Of a stretch of 64,000 bases of DNA, positions 23,828 through 33,498 are shown one piece after another; the first letter of the stretch is position 1, and each line of letters starts with the position of its first letter. Source of the DNA: Bacteroidales bacterium (lineage in GTDB: Bacteria > Bacteroidota > Bacteroidia > Bacteroidales > P3); the NCBI GenBank assembly GCA_017454015.1, contig JAFTDW010000004.1:1-64000 (forward strand), in the 5' to 3' direction. The notes under the pieces are model-generated. The model did no database searches and had not been told where the DNA came from. It saw only the letters and a list, made by a program, of their open reading frames with translations. Both the position numbers and the translations under genes were made by a program.

Positions 23828-24886
23828 ATGAAAGAGAAAATTCAACAATACATCCGCGACATTCAGGAAACCACCATTGACAACATACACGACCAAGCCG
23901 CGCAGGTCGAGATGTTCCGCGTCAAATATCTTGGCAAGAAAGGCATCATCAGCCAGCTTTTCGACGAGTTCAAGGCTGCCCCTTCCGACCAGAAACGGGA
24001 ACTTGGGCAGATACTCAACCAGCTCAAGAACGTTGCGCAGCAGAAAGTCGAGGAGTTCAAAAACCTTGTTGAGCAGCAGTCGGACACCGCCGTTTCCGCC
24101 GACCTCACCCGCCCCACCGACTTTTCCGCTCTCGGCAGTCGTCACCCGCTCTCTGTCGTCATGAATGAGATAACAGACATCTTCGGGCGTATAGGCTTCA
24201 CTGTGGCGGAGTCGGGAGAGATAGAGGACGATTGGCACCTCTTTTCCGCACTCAACTTCCCCCCCGACCATCCCGCCCGCGACATGCAGGACACCTTTTT
24301 CGTCCAGAAAGAGACAGACCCACGCACCCCATCGGGCGCACAGGAGATAGCGCTGCGAACTCATACCTCCTCTGTGCAGGTGCGCGTCATGGAGCACTCC
24401 AAGCCCCCTATCCGTATCATTGCCCCGGGACGCGTTTTCCGCAACGAGGCCATCTCAGCGCGCGCCCACTGCATCTTCCACCAGGTGGAGGCTCTCTATG
24501 TTGACCGTCATGTCACCTTTGCCGACCTCAAGCAGACCCTGCTGTACTTTGCCAAGGAGATGTTCGGCTCTCAAACCAAGATGCGTCTCCGCCCCTCTTA
24601 CTTCCCATTCACCGAGCCTTCGGCCGAGATGGACATCTCCTGCAACATCTGCGGCGGCAAAGGCTGCAACATCTGCAAAGGCACAGGGTGGCTCGAAATC
24701 CTCGGCTGCGGCATGGTCGACCCTAACGTCCTTGAATCATGCGGTATAGATAGCAAACAGTACTCCGGTTTTGCCCTCGGCATGGGTGTAGAGCGCATGG
24801 CTATGCTCAAATACCAGATACGCGACCTGAGGCTCTATTTTGAGAACGACCTGCGGTTCCTCAGCCAATTCGACAACATTATTTAA
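23828..24886 (+). CDS. pheS: Phenylalanyl-tRNA synthetase alpha subunit
   Basis: PheS is the catalytic subunit of the alpha2-beta2 enzyme that charges tRNA-Phe. The 352-residue protein has an N-terminal coiled coil (residues 1-90), then the class II core with motif 2 HTSSVQVRVMEHSKPPIRII and GRVFRNEAISARAHCIFHQVE, and motif 3 GFALGMGVERMAMLKY. The cysteine-rich SCNICGGKGCNICKGTGW insertion before motif 3 is typical of some Bacteroidota enzymes and may bind zinc. pheT is not adjacent. Confidence 0.95.
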   Translation: MKEKIQQYIRDIQETTIDNIHDQAAQVEMFRVKYLGKKGIISQLFDEFKAAPSDQKRELGQILNQLKNVAQQKVEEFKNLVEQQSDTAVSADLTRPTDFSALGSRHPLSVVMNEITDIFGRIGFTVAESGEIEDDWHLFSALNFPPDHPARDMQDTFFVQKETDPRTPSGAQEIALRTHTSSVQVRVMEHSKPPIRIIAPGRVFRNEAISARAHCIFHQVEALYVDRHVTFADLKQTLLYFAKEMFGSQTKMRLRPSYFPFTEPSAEMDISCNICGGKGCNICKGTGWLEILGCGMVDPNVLESCGIDSKQYSGFALGMGVERMAMLKYQIRDLRLYFENDLRFLSQFDNII

Positions 24887-24915
24887 GTCCCTAACTTCGG
24901 TCTATATAATTTGTT

Positions 24916-25272
24916 ATGGCTTTAATAAGACTCAACGGCATGCAGTTCTATGCGTACCATGGCTGTTTTGCGGAAGAGCGCAAGATAGGTACCCGTTTTG
25001 TTGCAGATGTCGAGTTGCAAGTCGACACCTCCGAGGCACAGTTAACCGATGAGATAACCTCCACGGTCAGTTACCTTGAGGTGTACCAACTTGTAAAGAA
25101 AGAGATGGACAAACCTTCGCACCTGTTGGAGAACGTGGTGTCGCGCATTGCCGACACCTTGCTTCAACAATTTGCCAGAATAGAGCAAGTGACTGTCAGG
25201 CTGAGCAAGCTGGCACCGCCCCTGGGAGGACCGGTGGCGTCGGCAAGTGTGGAGATAACAGTGAAACGCTAA
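24916..25272 (+). CDS. folB: Dihydroneopterin aldolase
   Basis: FolB converts 7,8-dihydroneopterin to 6-hydroxymethyl-7,8-dihydropterin in folate synthesis. The 118-residue protein has the expected length and motifs: RLNGMQFYAYHGCFAEERKIGTRF at the start, TVSYLEVYQLVKKEM, and a catalytic lysine in VRLSKLAPPLGGPV. It lies 29 bp after pheS and is probably transcribed with it. Confidence 0.92.
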   Translation: MALIRLNGMQFYAYHGCFAEERKIGTRFVADVELQVDTSEAQLTDEITSTVSYLEVYQLVKKEMDKPSHLLENVVSRIADTLLQQFARIEQVTVRLSKLAPPLGGPVASASVEITVKR

Positions 25273-25298
25273 AGGGGGCATTGCATTCCCTGCGGGTG

Positions 25299-26018
25299 TC
25301 ATAGTATGTTGCCGTTGTCGTGGTAACTGTAGTATGTCTGCTGCCCGCTTCCGTCAATTCCCACGATGATGTGGTCGATGAGCTCTATATTCATCAGCTT
25401 GCCGGCTTCATGCAGTTTGTAGGTCAGTTTGTTGTCCATTGAGCTTGGCTTGGTGTCGCCAGTAGGGTGGTTGTGTGCCACTGCTATGCGTACCGCGTTG
25501 TGCTCAAGGGCATATTTAAACAGGTGTCGCAGGTCTACAGGAGTGTCGGTAATTCCTCCCGAACTTATTTGTTGCGAGGATATTATTTTGTTTCTCACGT
25601 TTAGATATATGGCCCAAAACTCCTCGTACGGCTGGTCGATGATTTTCCCTGAAACATATTTGTAGAGATCCATGCTGTTTTTAGCGTATATGCTCTTGTC
25701 GTTGTCGATGTTGCTGCCGAGCCGGTAGCCGAGTTCAAGAGCCGCAATTATCTTTGCAGCCTTTGCCTTTTCTATCCCTTTGTAGTTTCTAATCAGTTCA
25801 GTAGCCTCTGCTCTCGACAGTCTGGAGAGAGAGTGTTCGTAGTCCTTTAGCATCTGCTGTGCCAGTTGTATCGCATTTTGCCCCTGCTGCCCGCTGCCTA
25901 TGATAATAGCAATAAGCTCGGCGTCCGACAGCGACTTCTTGCCATTCTTCAGCAGCTTTTCCCGTGGTTTGTTGTCTTCGGATAAATCAGGAATCGTAAG
26001 ATTGGTTTTTTCTATCAT
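25299..26018 (-). CDS. radC: RadC family JAB-domain protein
   Basis: The 239-residue protein has an N-terminal helix-hairpin-helix-like part (IRNYKGIEKAKAAKIIAALELG) and a C-terminal JAMM metalloprotease-like domain with the zinc motif AHNHPTGDTKPSSMD near residue 185. The family's role in DNA repair is doubtful and its biochemical activity is unsettled. A TACTTTTG box lies at 26058-26051. It is convergent with folB and divergent from secDF. Confidence 0.9.
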   Translation of the reverse strand: MIEKTNLTIPDLSEDNKPREKLLKNGKKSLSDAELIAIIIGSGQQGQNAIQLAQQMLKDYEHSLSRLSRAEATELIRNYKGIEKAKAAKIIAALELGYRLGSNIDNDKSIYAKNSMDLYKYVSGKIIDQPYEEFWAIYLNVRNKIISSQQISSGGITDTPVDLRHLFKYALEHNAVRIAVAHNHPTGDTKPSSMDNKLTYKLHEAGKLMNIELIDHIIVGIDGSGQQTYYSYHDNGNIL

Positions 26019-26050
26019 TTTTTCACATATTTATCAACATTTCTGGTTTG

Positions 26051-26058
26051 CAAAAGTA
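26051..26058 (-). promoter_or_regulatory. -7 box (TACTTTTG) for radC
   Basis: TACTTTTGC on the minus strand, 33 bp upstream of the radC ATG. Confidence 0.6.
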
Positions 26059-26111
26059 CCATTTTTTTCGCTTTTGAATAAGAAATTCGTGTGCGTGTCA
26101 ATAAAAATTGT

Positions 26112-26119
26112 TATCTTTG
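26112..26119 (+). promoter_or_regulatory. -7 box (TATCTTTG) for secDF
   Basis: TATCTTTGC, 47 bp upstream of the secDF ATG, with no clear -33 element. Confidence 0.6.
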
Positions 26120-26165
26120 CACATTCAAATAGTGTGCAGTATAAAACATTATTAACTTATAAAGT

Positions 26166-29100
26166 ATGCAAAATAAAGGACTTATCAGAGTTTTGGCAAT
26201 TGCGTTCTTTCTTGTGTGCCTCTTCCAATTGTCGTTTACGTTGGCAACGAGAAGCGTAGAACGCCATGCCAGAAAGTATGCCGCAACGCAGATAGAAAGC
26301 GCCGGTGTGAAGGATTATATCGCCAAGGCAGCTGCTGGCAATAGCGATTACGAGCAGACTTTGAGAGATTCCATCTACACCTCGAGCGAGACAATGTATC
26401 TCGACTCGATGGCCACCGAGAAAGTTCTCTATGGTTACACCTACAGGCAGTGCCAGGCAAGGGAAATCAATCTGGGTCTCGATCTCAAGGGCGGTATGAA
26501 CGTTATGGTAGAGGTCTCTACCGTCGATGTTGTGAGGGCTCTTGCAAACCATACCGACGACAGCGTGTTCAATGCCGCTATCAAGAAAGCCTTGGCAAAC
26601 CAAAAGACCACCACCAACCGCGATTTTGTGTCGCTTTTCTACGACGCTATCACCGATATTAATCCCCAAGTTGAACTGGCTCCGTATTTTAACGCTCAGC
26701 TGAGGGACAGAATCAAGCTTGGTGACAAGAATGATGATGTCATCAAAATCGTGAAGGAGGAGACCGATGGCGCTTATGACCGCACCTATGAGATTTTGCG
26801 CAAGCGTATCGATAAGTTCGGCGTTGCCCAGCCCACCATCCAGAAGTTGGAGGCGAGCGAGCGCATCCTTGTTGAGCTCCCCGGCGTGAAAGACCCCGAG
26901 CGCGTTCGCAAACTCCTGCAGGGTACAGCCCAACTTGAGTTCTGGCTCTGCTACGAGGCAAGCGAGGCTTTCCCGATGCTGGAAAAAGTCGACAGCTATG
27001 CCGCCGGCTTGGCCAATCTTGAAGGCGATGAGGAGGAGTCCTCCGAGGAAGAGACTTCCGACAACGACACAACTATCAGTTCGTCCGACTCGCTGCTCAA
27101 CGCACTAACTTCGGCAAAGAACGAAGATGCCGATGCCGACCAGTCGTTGGCCGATGACAAGAATCACCCGTTGTTTGCAGTGTTCCAGCCCAACGTGGAC
27201 CAGAATGGCCAGCTGGGTGTAGGCCCTGTTGTGGGTTATGCATTGGAGAAAAACCGTTCGGCTGTTGACAGAATGATACGCGAGGCCGAGGCAAGAAATA
27301 TCTTCGACCGCAGAAGTGTGAAATTCCTCTGGGGCGCCAAGCCGCTGGAAGAGGGTTCCAACGTTTATGCTCTCTATGCCATCAAAGTCAACCCCCGCGA
27401 CACCAATGCCCTGCTTGATGGCGGCGTTATCACCGATGCCCGTCAGGATTTCAGCAATGTTGGCGGCAATGAGATTTCGATGACCATGAACAACACCGGC
27501 GCCGAGAAGTGGAAACGCATCACAGGCAACAATGTCGGAAAGTGCGTGGCTATAGTTCTTGATGATATAGTATATAGCGCCCCTGTTGTGAGAGGCGAGA
27601 TTGCCGGTGGCCGTTCGTCGATTACTGGTGATTTCACTCTTGAGGAGGCCAAGGACCTTGCCAATATTCTCAAATCCGGTAAGCTGCCGGCTCCTGCTGT
27701 CATTGTGCAGGAGGCTGTGGTGGGTCCCTCGCTGGGTCAGGAGTCCATCCACAAAGGTCTCATCTCGTTCATTCTGGCCTTTGTCATTGTGCTGGTTTAC
27801 ATGGTGGTGTTCTACAACCGTGCCGGTTGGGTGTCGGTCATAGCCCTTATCACCAACGTGTTCCTGCTGCTCGGTGTGCTGGCTTCCATTGGTAGCGTGT
27901 TGACACTGCCTGGCATCGCCGGTATAGTGTTGACAATGGCAATGGCCGTCGACGGCAACGTTATTATTTATGAGCGTGTGAAGGAGGAGTTGCGTTCCGG
28001 CGCGAGCATGAGCAATGCCATAAGCAACGGTTTCAAGAATGCCTACTCGGCAATTATCGACGGTCAGGTCACCACATTCCTGCTGGGTGTGGTTCTCATC
28101 ATGTTCGGCAGCGGCCCTGTGCAGGGTTTTGCCGTAACGCTCTGCATAGGTATTGTGACTTCGCTGTTCACGAGTATCTTTATCACAAGACTTGTACTTG
28201 ACAGGATGCTTAACAAGCAGCGCAAGCTGTCGTTCTCCTATCCTTTCACGGAGAACTTCATGCGCAATGTCCACATCAATTTTGTCGACAACCGCAAGAC
28301 ATATTATATTATAGGTGTGTGTGCCATACTTATCTGCTTCGCGAGCATGGGCGTACGCAAACTTAACTATGGTATTGACTTCACCGGTGGTCGTACATAC
28401 GTTGTGCGTTTTGACCAAAATGTGAGTGCCAACGATGTGCGCGCCAGTCTGGCCAAAGAGTTTGAAGAGGCTCCCGAGGTGAAGACCTACGGCCCGAGCC
28501 GTCAGCTCAAGATTACCACCAAGTACAAGATCAACGAGGATGGTGACGAGGTCAAGAATGAGATCACGCAGAAGTTGTACGATGGCACCAAGGGCTACTT
28601 TGCCAATAAGAACATCACAATCGACGAGTTCCGCAGCACAGAGACCAATCCTATAGGTATTATCCAGTCGGAGCAGGTCGGTGCAACGATAGCTCATGAC
28701 CTGGTGCGTAACTCCATACTTGCCGTGATTGGCGGTCTGCTCATAATCTTTGTGTATGTGGCAATACGTTTCCGCAACTGGAAATTCGGTGTCGGTAGTG
28801 TTGCCGCCCTGGCTCACGATACCATACTGGTTATCGGTATGTTTGCCTTGTTGCACGGTTTGCTCCCCTTCAACCTTGAGGTTGACCAGAGCTTTATCGC
28901 AGCTGTCTTGACGGTTATCGGTTACTCCATCAATGCCACCGTGGTTATCTTCGACCGTGTGCGTGAGAACAAGAAACTCTATCCGAAGCGTGACCTCAAG
29001 ACGCAGATCAACGATGCCGTCAACGCCACTTTGGCGCGTACCATCAACACGAGCGGCACAACGTTCTTCACCTTGCTCATGATGTTCATATTCGGTGGCG

Positions 29101-29240
29101 AGGTTATCAGGGGATTCATCTTCGCATTGTTGGTCGGTGTGTTGTGCGGTGTGTTCTCGTCGGTATGTATTGCCAGCCCGCTGGTGTACGAGATAGAGAC
29201 GGCTGCCCAACGGAGAAAAGAGGCAAAAAGCAATAATTAA
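26166..29240 (+). CDS. secDF: Fused protein translocase SecDF
   Basis: SecDF uses the proton gradient to help Sec-exported proteins across the inner membrane. The 1024-residue fusion has a SecD half (span 1, then GLDLKGGMNVMVEV near residue 102, periplasmic P1 domain, and six-span core with TMAMAVDGNVIIYERVKEEL) and a SecF half from about 690 (GIDFTGGRTYVVRF near 737, GYSINATVVIFDRVREN). An acidic low-complexity insertion (EGDEEESSEEETSDNDTT) lies near residue 285. Fused SecDF is usual in Bacteroidota. T9SS substrates first need the Sec pathway, so it serves the exported proteins encoded downstream. Confidence 0.95.
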   Translation: MQNKGLIRVLAIAFFLVCLFQLSFTLATRSVERHARKYAATQIESAGVKDYIAKAAAGNSDYEQTLRDSIYTSSETMYLDSMATEKVLYGYTYRQCQAREINLGLDLKGGMNVMVEVSTVDVVRALANHTDDSVFNAAIKKALANQKTTTNRDFVSLFYDAITDINPQVELAPYFNAQLRDRIKLGDKNDDVIKIVKEETDGAYDRTYEILRKRIDKFGVAQPTIQKLEASERILVELPGVKDPERVRKLLQGTAQLEFWLCYEASEAFPMLEKVDSYAAGLANLEGDEEESSEEETSDNDTTISSSDSLLNALTSAKNEDADADQSLADDKNHPLFAVFQPNVDQNGQLGVGPVVGYALEKNRSAVDRMIREAEARNIFDRRSVKFLWGAKPLEEGSNVYALYAIKVNPRDTNALLDGGVITDARQDFSNVGGNEISMTMNNTGAEKWKRITGNNVGKCVAIVLDDIVYSAPVVRGEIAGGRSSITGDFTLEEAKDLANILKSGKLPAPAVIVQEAVVGPSLGQESIHKGLISFILAFVIVLVYMVVFYNRAGWVSVIALITNVFLLLGVLASIGSVLTLPGIAGIVLTMAMAVDGNVIIYERVKEELRSGASMSNAISNGFKNAYSAIIDGQVTTFLLGVVLIMFGSGPVQGFAVTLCIGIVTSLFTSIFITRLVLDRMLNKQRKLSFSYPFTENFMRNVHINFVDNRKTYYIIGVCAILICFASMGVRKLNYGIDFTGGRTYVVRFDQNVSANDVRASLAKEFEEAPEVKTYGPSRQLKITTKYKINEDGDEVKNEITQKLYDGTKGYFANKNITIDEFRSTETNPIGIIQSEQVGATIAHDLVRNSILAVIGGLLIIFVYVAIRFRNWKFGVGSVAALAHDTILVIGMFALLHGLLPFNLEVDQSFIAAVLTVIGYSINATVVIFDRVRENKKLYPKRDLKTQINDAVNATLARTINTSGTTFFTLLMMFIFGGEVIRGFIFALLVGVLCGVFSSVCIASPLVYEIETAAQRRKEAKSNN

Positions 29241-29285
29241 ATTATAGAAGGTTGAATTGTTGATTAGAGAAACAATCAAACAGCA

Positions 29286-29666
29286 ATGGACGCTTCGGAC
29301 ATCATATTCTATATAATCACAGCCTTGTTCATTGTGATGCCTTTTCTCAAGAAAGGGCGTCGCAAGTTGGAGGTGCCGGTGGCAGATGTTGCCGACGATT
29401 TCCAACAGCAGGGTTGTGACGAGCCGTCGGAAGAGGAGGATGCGTTTGTATGGGGCGGCAGTGAGAAGGCTACGAGTGATGCCCCGAGTTACTTCACTTA
29501 CGAAGCTCCTGACAGCGAGGTCAAGCAACCCGCAACGGAAACCCAGAGAGTGGAACCGGTAGTGGATGTACCCACGGTGATGCAGAGAGATGAGTCCGCG
29601 TTCAATGTGAGAGAAGCTATAATTTATCAAACTATACTTGAACCAAAGTTTTTAGTTAGGTGCTAA
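29286..29666 (+). CDS. Small membrane-anchored acidic protein, unknown function
   Basis: The 126-residue protein has one N-terminal membrane span (IIFYIITALFIVMPFLKK) followed by an acidic, poorly structured region and a short C-terminal motif NVREAIIYQTILEPKF. That motif, of the form DxRKAVIYxEIL, is a recurrent C-terminus of small Bacteroidota membrane proteins that I recognise only as conserved hypotheticals. It lies 45 bp after secDF on the same strand, so it is probably co-transcribed and could be an accessory to it. No enzymatic motif is visible. Confidence 0.6.
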   Translation: MDASDIIFYIITALFIVMPFLKKGRRKLEVPVADVADDFQQQGCDEPSEEEDAFVWGGSEKATSDAPSYFTYEAPDSEVKQPATETQRVEPVVDVPTVMQRDESAFNVREAIIYQTILEPKFLVRC

Positions 29667-29710
29667 CCACCATTCACTATTAAGTTGAATTAATCGTAAT
29701 AATAAAAGAT

Positions 29711-32700
29711 ATGTTGAAAAAAGTACTACTTACGCTGGGACTGCTTGTGGCTGCCAACATGATGGCATGGGCACAAGGTACGCTGAAAGGTACTGTTACC
29801 GATGCCAAGACGGGTGAGCCTATGCCGTTTGTCAATGTCATTGCCAAACTTGATGGGCAGCAGGTAGGCGGAGCGCAGACCGACTTTGATGGTATTTTTA
29901 CCATCCGCCCGTTGGAGGTTGGCACCTATAGCGTTGAGATATCCTATGTGGGATACCAGAAGTTTGTGAAAACCGGAGTGGTTGTGAAGGCTTCGGGTTT
30001 CACGGTATGCAACGCCGAGCTTGACAAAGCCACAGAGACGTTGAAAGAGGTCAAGGTTGTTGCCGAGCGTGTGCCGCTTATCGAGGTGGGTACACCTGAG
30101 AGCGGTCAGCGTATATCGGACGCCGACATTGCCCACATGCCGGGCACCTCGGTCGAGAGTATCGTTGCCGCCGTCGGTGGTGTGAGCTACGACGATGGTG
30201 GTACGGGTACTGCCCGTGGTGAAAGTGGCATGGTTACCATGCAGGGCGGTGTGCGTAAGCGTACGGGTATAACGGCGCCCAAGGAGGCTCTCGCCGAGAT
30301 TCAGGTTATCCTTGGCGGTACGCCGGCAAGCATTGGCGAGGCCATCGGTGGTACGCAGATTATCACCCTCAAGCCGCCTTCAAGCCAGTTCAAAGGCTTG
30401 GTGAAGTATGAGACTTTCCTCGACTATCGTCTGCGTAACACACTGACGGTCTATCTGACAGGTCCTATTGTGAAACAGAAGAAACAGCTCGAAGGCGGTG
30501 GCGTATCGGAGCGTGCCATTGTGGGATTCCGTCTGACCGGCCAGGCTACATATATTAATTCGAGCATGTATCGTGCCAAAGACCGTCGCTACCGTATGGT
30601 CAACGACGAGTTGGTTTATGCTATTGAGCAGGCTCCCATTAGCTATGACCCCCTCACAGGTGTTAACTATACCGCAGAGACTCAGTTGCATTCGAGTGAC
30701 TTTGTCGAGATAACCCGTCTGCGTAACAGCGATTTCGTCAGTGCCGACCGCAAACCCTCGCTGAGTACCTACTCGGTGGCTATGGAGGGTGCAGTCAATG
30801 TGCTATTTACAGAGAATGTCACTATGACCGTGACAGGTGAATTCAGCTACAGCCTCTCGCCGAGCGTGTCGACCTCTTATCTGCCTCTCAACATGAGCAG
30901 GGCTGGCAACGGTGTCTCGAAGGCTACCAATGCCGGCATAACCGTCGACTTCACGCAGCACTTCCCTGATCCTAAGACCACCGATGAGAGCTCGAAACCC
31001 ATCATCAGCAACGTCATGTACAACATCACCGCCATGTACAGCCGCTACAATGCCAACTCCTACAACGAGAACTTCGGCGACGATGTGTTCAAGTACGGTC
31101 ACATAGGAAAGTTTGTGACAGAGAAGCAGCGTACCTATGAGATGCAGTATAACTATAATTACAATGGTACCGAGCAGGTGGCCATGGTTCAGAACTCATG
31201 GTACGACTATGTTGATCCCAATGAGTTTGTGGCTTCCAAATGGAACCCCGTGTTGGCCAACTACACTGCGCAACTCTACACAATAGATGACTTGAGGGGT
31301 TATCTCTACTCTTTTGACAATATTCGCCAGTTCAAGGGTCTTGTCAACGGCGACTCCCCTCAGTCCATATACAGCCTGTTTTCCAATGTTGGTGTTCAGA
31401 GCTCCAGCTATGCCAAACAAGAGAACAACTACTATTATGTGCAGGCTAAGGCTTCGGCTCAGATCAAGAAGCACGACCTTGAGGTTGGTTTCCAATACGA
31501 CCAGTACACATCGGCCTACTATGGTCTGGGTGCCTATTCGCTCTGGACAATCATGCGCCAGAGTGCCAACGCCCACATCACCCAGTTGGACTATTCCAAT
31601 CCGCATGAGCATTTTGTGGGCTCGACACTGTATGTTGATTACGACCGCAAGGAAGGCGATGGCCAGACCTTGTTTGACCAGAAGCTCCGCGAGGCTTTGA
31701 ACGCTGGTTCCAAGGAATGGCTCGACATAGACCGCTACAGCCCTGAAGAGTACGAGAAGTTTGGCGGCCTCTCCATGTTCTCGACCAACGAGCTGTTCAA
31801 CAGCGGCCATTCCATTGTGAGTTTCTACGGCTACGACCATACCGGAGAGAAATATAGCGGCAAGAACTGGAACCTCGACGATTTCTTTGATCCCAAAGCG
31901 CGTGGTCACGAGAATTTCCAGTATCTCCCCGTTTTCTCGCCCATCTACATGGCTGGATACATTCAGGACAAGTTCTTCTTCCAAGACCTTATTTTCAATG
32001 TTGGTGTGCGTGTAGACCGTTTTGATGGCAACCAGATGGTGCTCAAGGATCCCTACCTGCTCTATGAGAGCTACACTGTGGGCGACCTCCGCAACGGTCA
32101 CATGTCCTACAATACGACACTCAATGGCAACGCCTTTGCCAACAACGCGCAAGACAGTTGGGTGGTTTATGTCGACGACCCGAGTGCCGCCACCCCCAAC
32201 ATCACCGGTTATCGTAACGGTTCGGTGTGGTACGATGCCAATGGTGTAGAGGTTTCGTCGCCCAGCGCCGTTGCTTCGCCCATCAGCGGCAAGCCCACCC
32301 CGTTCCGCACTGCCGACGGTCAGAAAGCCTACAACGGCAATGAGAGCGGCAACAAGATTAGCTCCAGTGCTTTCAAGGACTACGAGCCGCAGATTGTTGT
32401 CATGCCTCGTGTGGCTTTCTCGTTCCCCGTTGGCGTTGCTGCACAGTTCAAGGCCAGCTACGACATTATTGCCCGTCGTCCCTCCAGCAACTGGCAGGCC
32501 GACTACCTCAGCTACCTCTACATGACTCAGATTTCTTCCCTCAACAACCCCAACCTCAAGCCCGAGCGTATTACCAACTATGAGGTCGGTTTCCAGCAGA
32601 TGCTCAACAAGGTGTCGGCAATCAGCATTTCCGCTTATTATAAAGAGACGCGCGACCTTATACAGCTTGTGCAGTATGCCGGCGCCGACCCCAACCAGAA

Positions 32701-33448
32701 CTACTACTCCTACGACAACCTCGACTTCAAGACCATCAAAGGTTTCACTCTCAGCTACGACCTGCGTCAGTCAAAGAACATCCGTATCAATGCCAACTAC
32801 ACCCTCCAGTATGCCGAGGGTACAGGCTTGAGCAGCACCACCATGTCGGAGCTCATCAAAGAGGGTTACACGACCCTGAAGATGCTCAACCCCATCCGCG
32901 ACGACCGTCGTCATGAGTTCAAAGCCAACGTGGACTTCCGCTATGCCAAGAGCGAAGGTTTCAAGATGTCCCGCAAGGTTAAGGACGAGAATGGCCAGTA
33001 CCGTAAGAAAGACATCTATCCCCTTGAGAACTTTGGTGTCAACTTCATGGCTGTAGCCCAGTCGGGTCGTCCCTACACCAAGGCCTTCAGCAACACGCAG
33101 AGCACTATTGTGGGTAGTTACCGTGGTGCCCGTCTGCCTTGGGGCTTCTACTTCAATGTCATAGTCGACAAGAGCTGGTTTTTCAAGGTTGGCAAGCGTC
33201 AGACTATCCTCAATGCCGCCGTCACCGTGAACAATCTCTTCGACATTCGCAACGTGGTGGGTGTGTTCAGTGTTACCGGCAACCCCGACGACAACGGCTA
33301 CCTCACCGATCCCGAGACTCAGTCCACCATCAACTCCTACCTCGACCCGCAGTCCTACCGCGACCTTTACACCATCTATCTCATCAACAACGTTTGGAAC
33401 TACTGTAACCCGCGTACCATCAAACTCGGTCTCACTTATAGCTTCTAA
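29711..33448 (+). CDS. TonB-dependent receptor without SusD partner
   Basis: The 1245-residue outer-membrane receptor has a signal peptide (LLTLGLLVAANMMAWAQ), a carboxypeptidase-like beta-sandwich at residues 20-105 (GTVTDAKTGEPMPFVNV, VSYVGYQK-type motif), a plug domain (AHMPGTSVESIVAAVGGVSY; ILGGTPASIGEAIGGTQII) and a long 22-strand barrel ending in the terminal aromatic LGLTYSF. Unlike SusC it is followed not by a SusD gene but by a giant exported protein and a PorV-like barrel. The imported ligand, or whether it imports anything at all, cannot be told. A 51-bp gap to the next gene suggests one operon. Confidence 0.88.
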   Translation: MLKKVLLTLGLLVAANMMAWAQGTLKGTVTDAKTGEPMPFVNVIAKLDGQQVGGAQTDFDGIFTIRPLEVGTYSVEISYVGYQKFVKTGVVVKASGFTVCNAELDKATETLKEVKVVAERVPLIEVGTPESGQRISDADIAHMPGTSVESIVAAVGGVSYDDGGTGTARGESGMVTMQGGVRKRTGITAPKEALAEIQVILGGTPASIGEAIGGTQIITLKPPSSQFKGLVKYETFLDYRLRNTLTVYLTGPIVKQKKQLEGGGVSERAIVGFRLTGQATYINSSMYRAKDRRYRMVNDELVYAIEQAPISYDPLTGVNYTAETQLHSSDFVEITRLRNSDFVSADRKPSLSTYSVAMEGAVNVLFTENVTMTVTGEFSYSLSPSVSTSYLPLNMSRAGNGVSKATNAGITVDFTQHFPDPKTTDESSKPIISNVMYNITAMYSRYNANSYNENFGDDVFKYGHIGKFVTEKQRTYEMQYNYNYNGTEQVAMVQNSWYDYVDPNEFVASKWNPVLANYTAQLYTIDDLRGYLYSFDNIRQFKGLVNGDSPQSIYSLFSNVGVQSSSYAKQENNYYYVQAKASAQIKKHDLEVGFQYDQYTSAYYGLGAYSLWTIMRQSANAHITQLDYSNPHEHFVGSTLYVDYDRKEGDGQTLFDQKLREALNAGSKEWLDIDRYSPEEYEKFGGLSMFSTNELFNSGHSIVSFYGYDHTGEKYSGKNWNLDDFFDPKARGHENFQYLPVFSPIYMAGYIQDKFFFQDLIFNVGVRVDRFDGNQMVLKDPYLLYESYTVGDLRNGHMSYNTTLNGNAFANNAQDSWVVYVDDPSAATPNITGYRNGSVWYDANGVEVSSPSAVASPISGKPTPFRTADGQKAYNGNESGNKISSSAFKDYEPQIVVMPRVAFSFPVGVAAQFKASYDIIARRPSSNWQADYLSYLYMTQISSLNNPNLKPERITNYEVGFQQMLNKVSAISISAYYKETRDLIQLVQYAGADPNQNYYSYDNLDFKTIKGFTLSYDLRQSKNIRINANYTLQYAEGTGLSSTTMSELIKEGYTTLKMLNPIRDDRRHEFKANVDFRYAKSEGFKMSRKVKDENGQYRKKDIYPLENFGVNFMAVAQSGRPYTKAFSNTQSTIVGSYRGARLPWGFYFNVIVDKSWFFKVGKRQTILNAAVTVNNLFDIRNVVGVFSVTGNPDDNGYLTDPETQSTINSYLDPQSYRDLYTIYLINNVWNYCNPRTIKLGLTYSF

Positions 33449-33498
33449 TCATACTAATTTCTATTCACTAATTACCAAGACACGAAAATCCTCAGAAC

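Noticed and set aside
27105-29630. 841-codon frame on the minus strand across secDF
   Set aside because: Antisense shadow of secDF: low-quality composition, no family, and secDF is certain.
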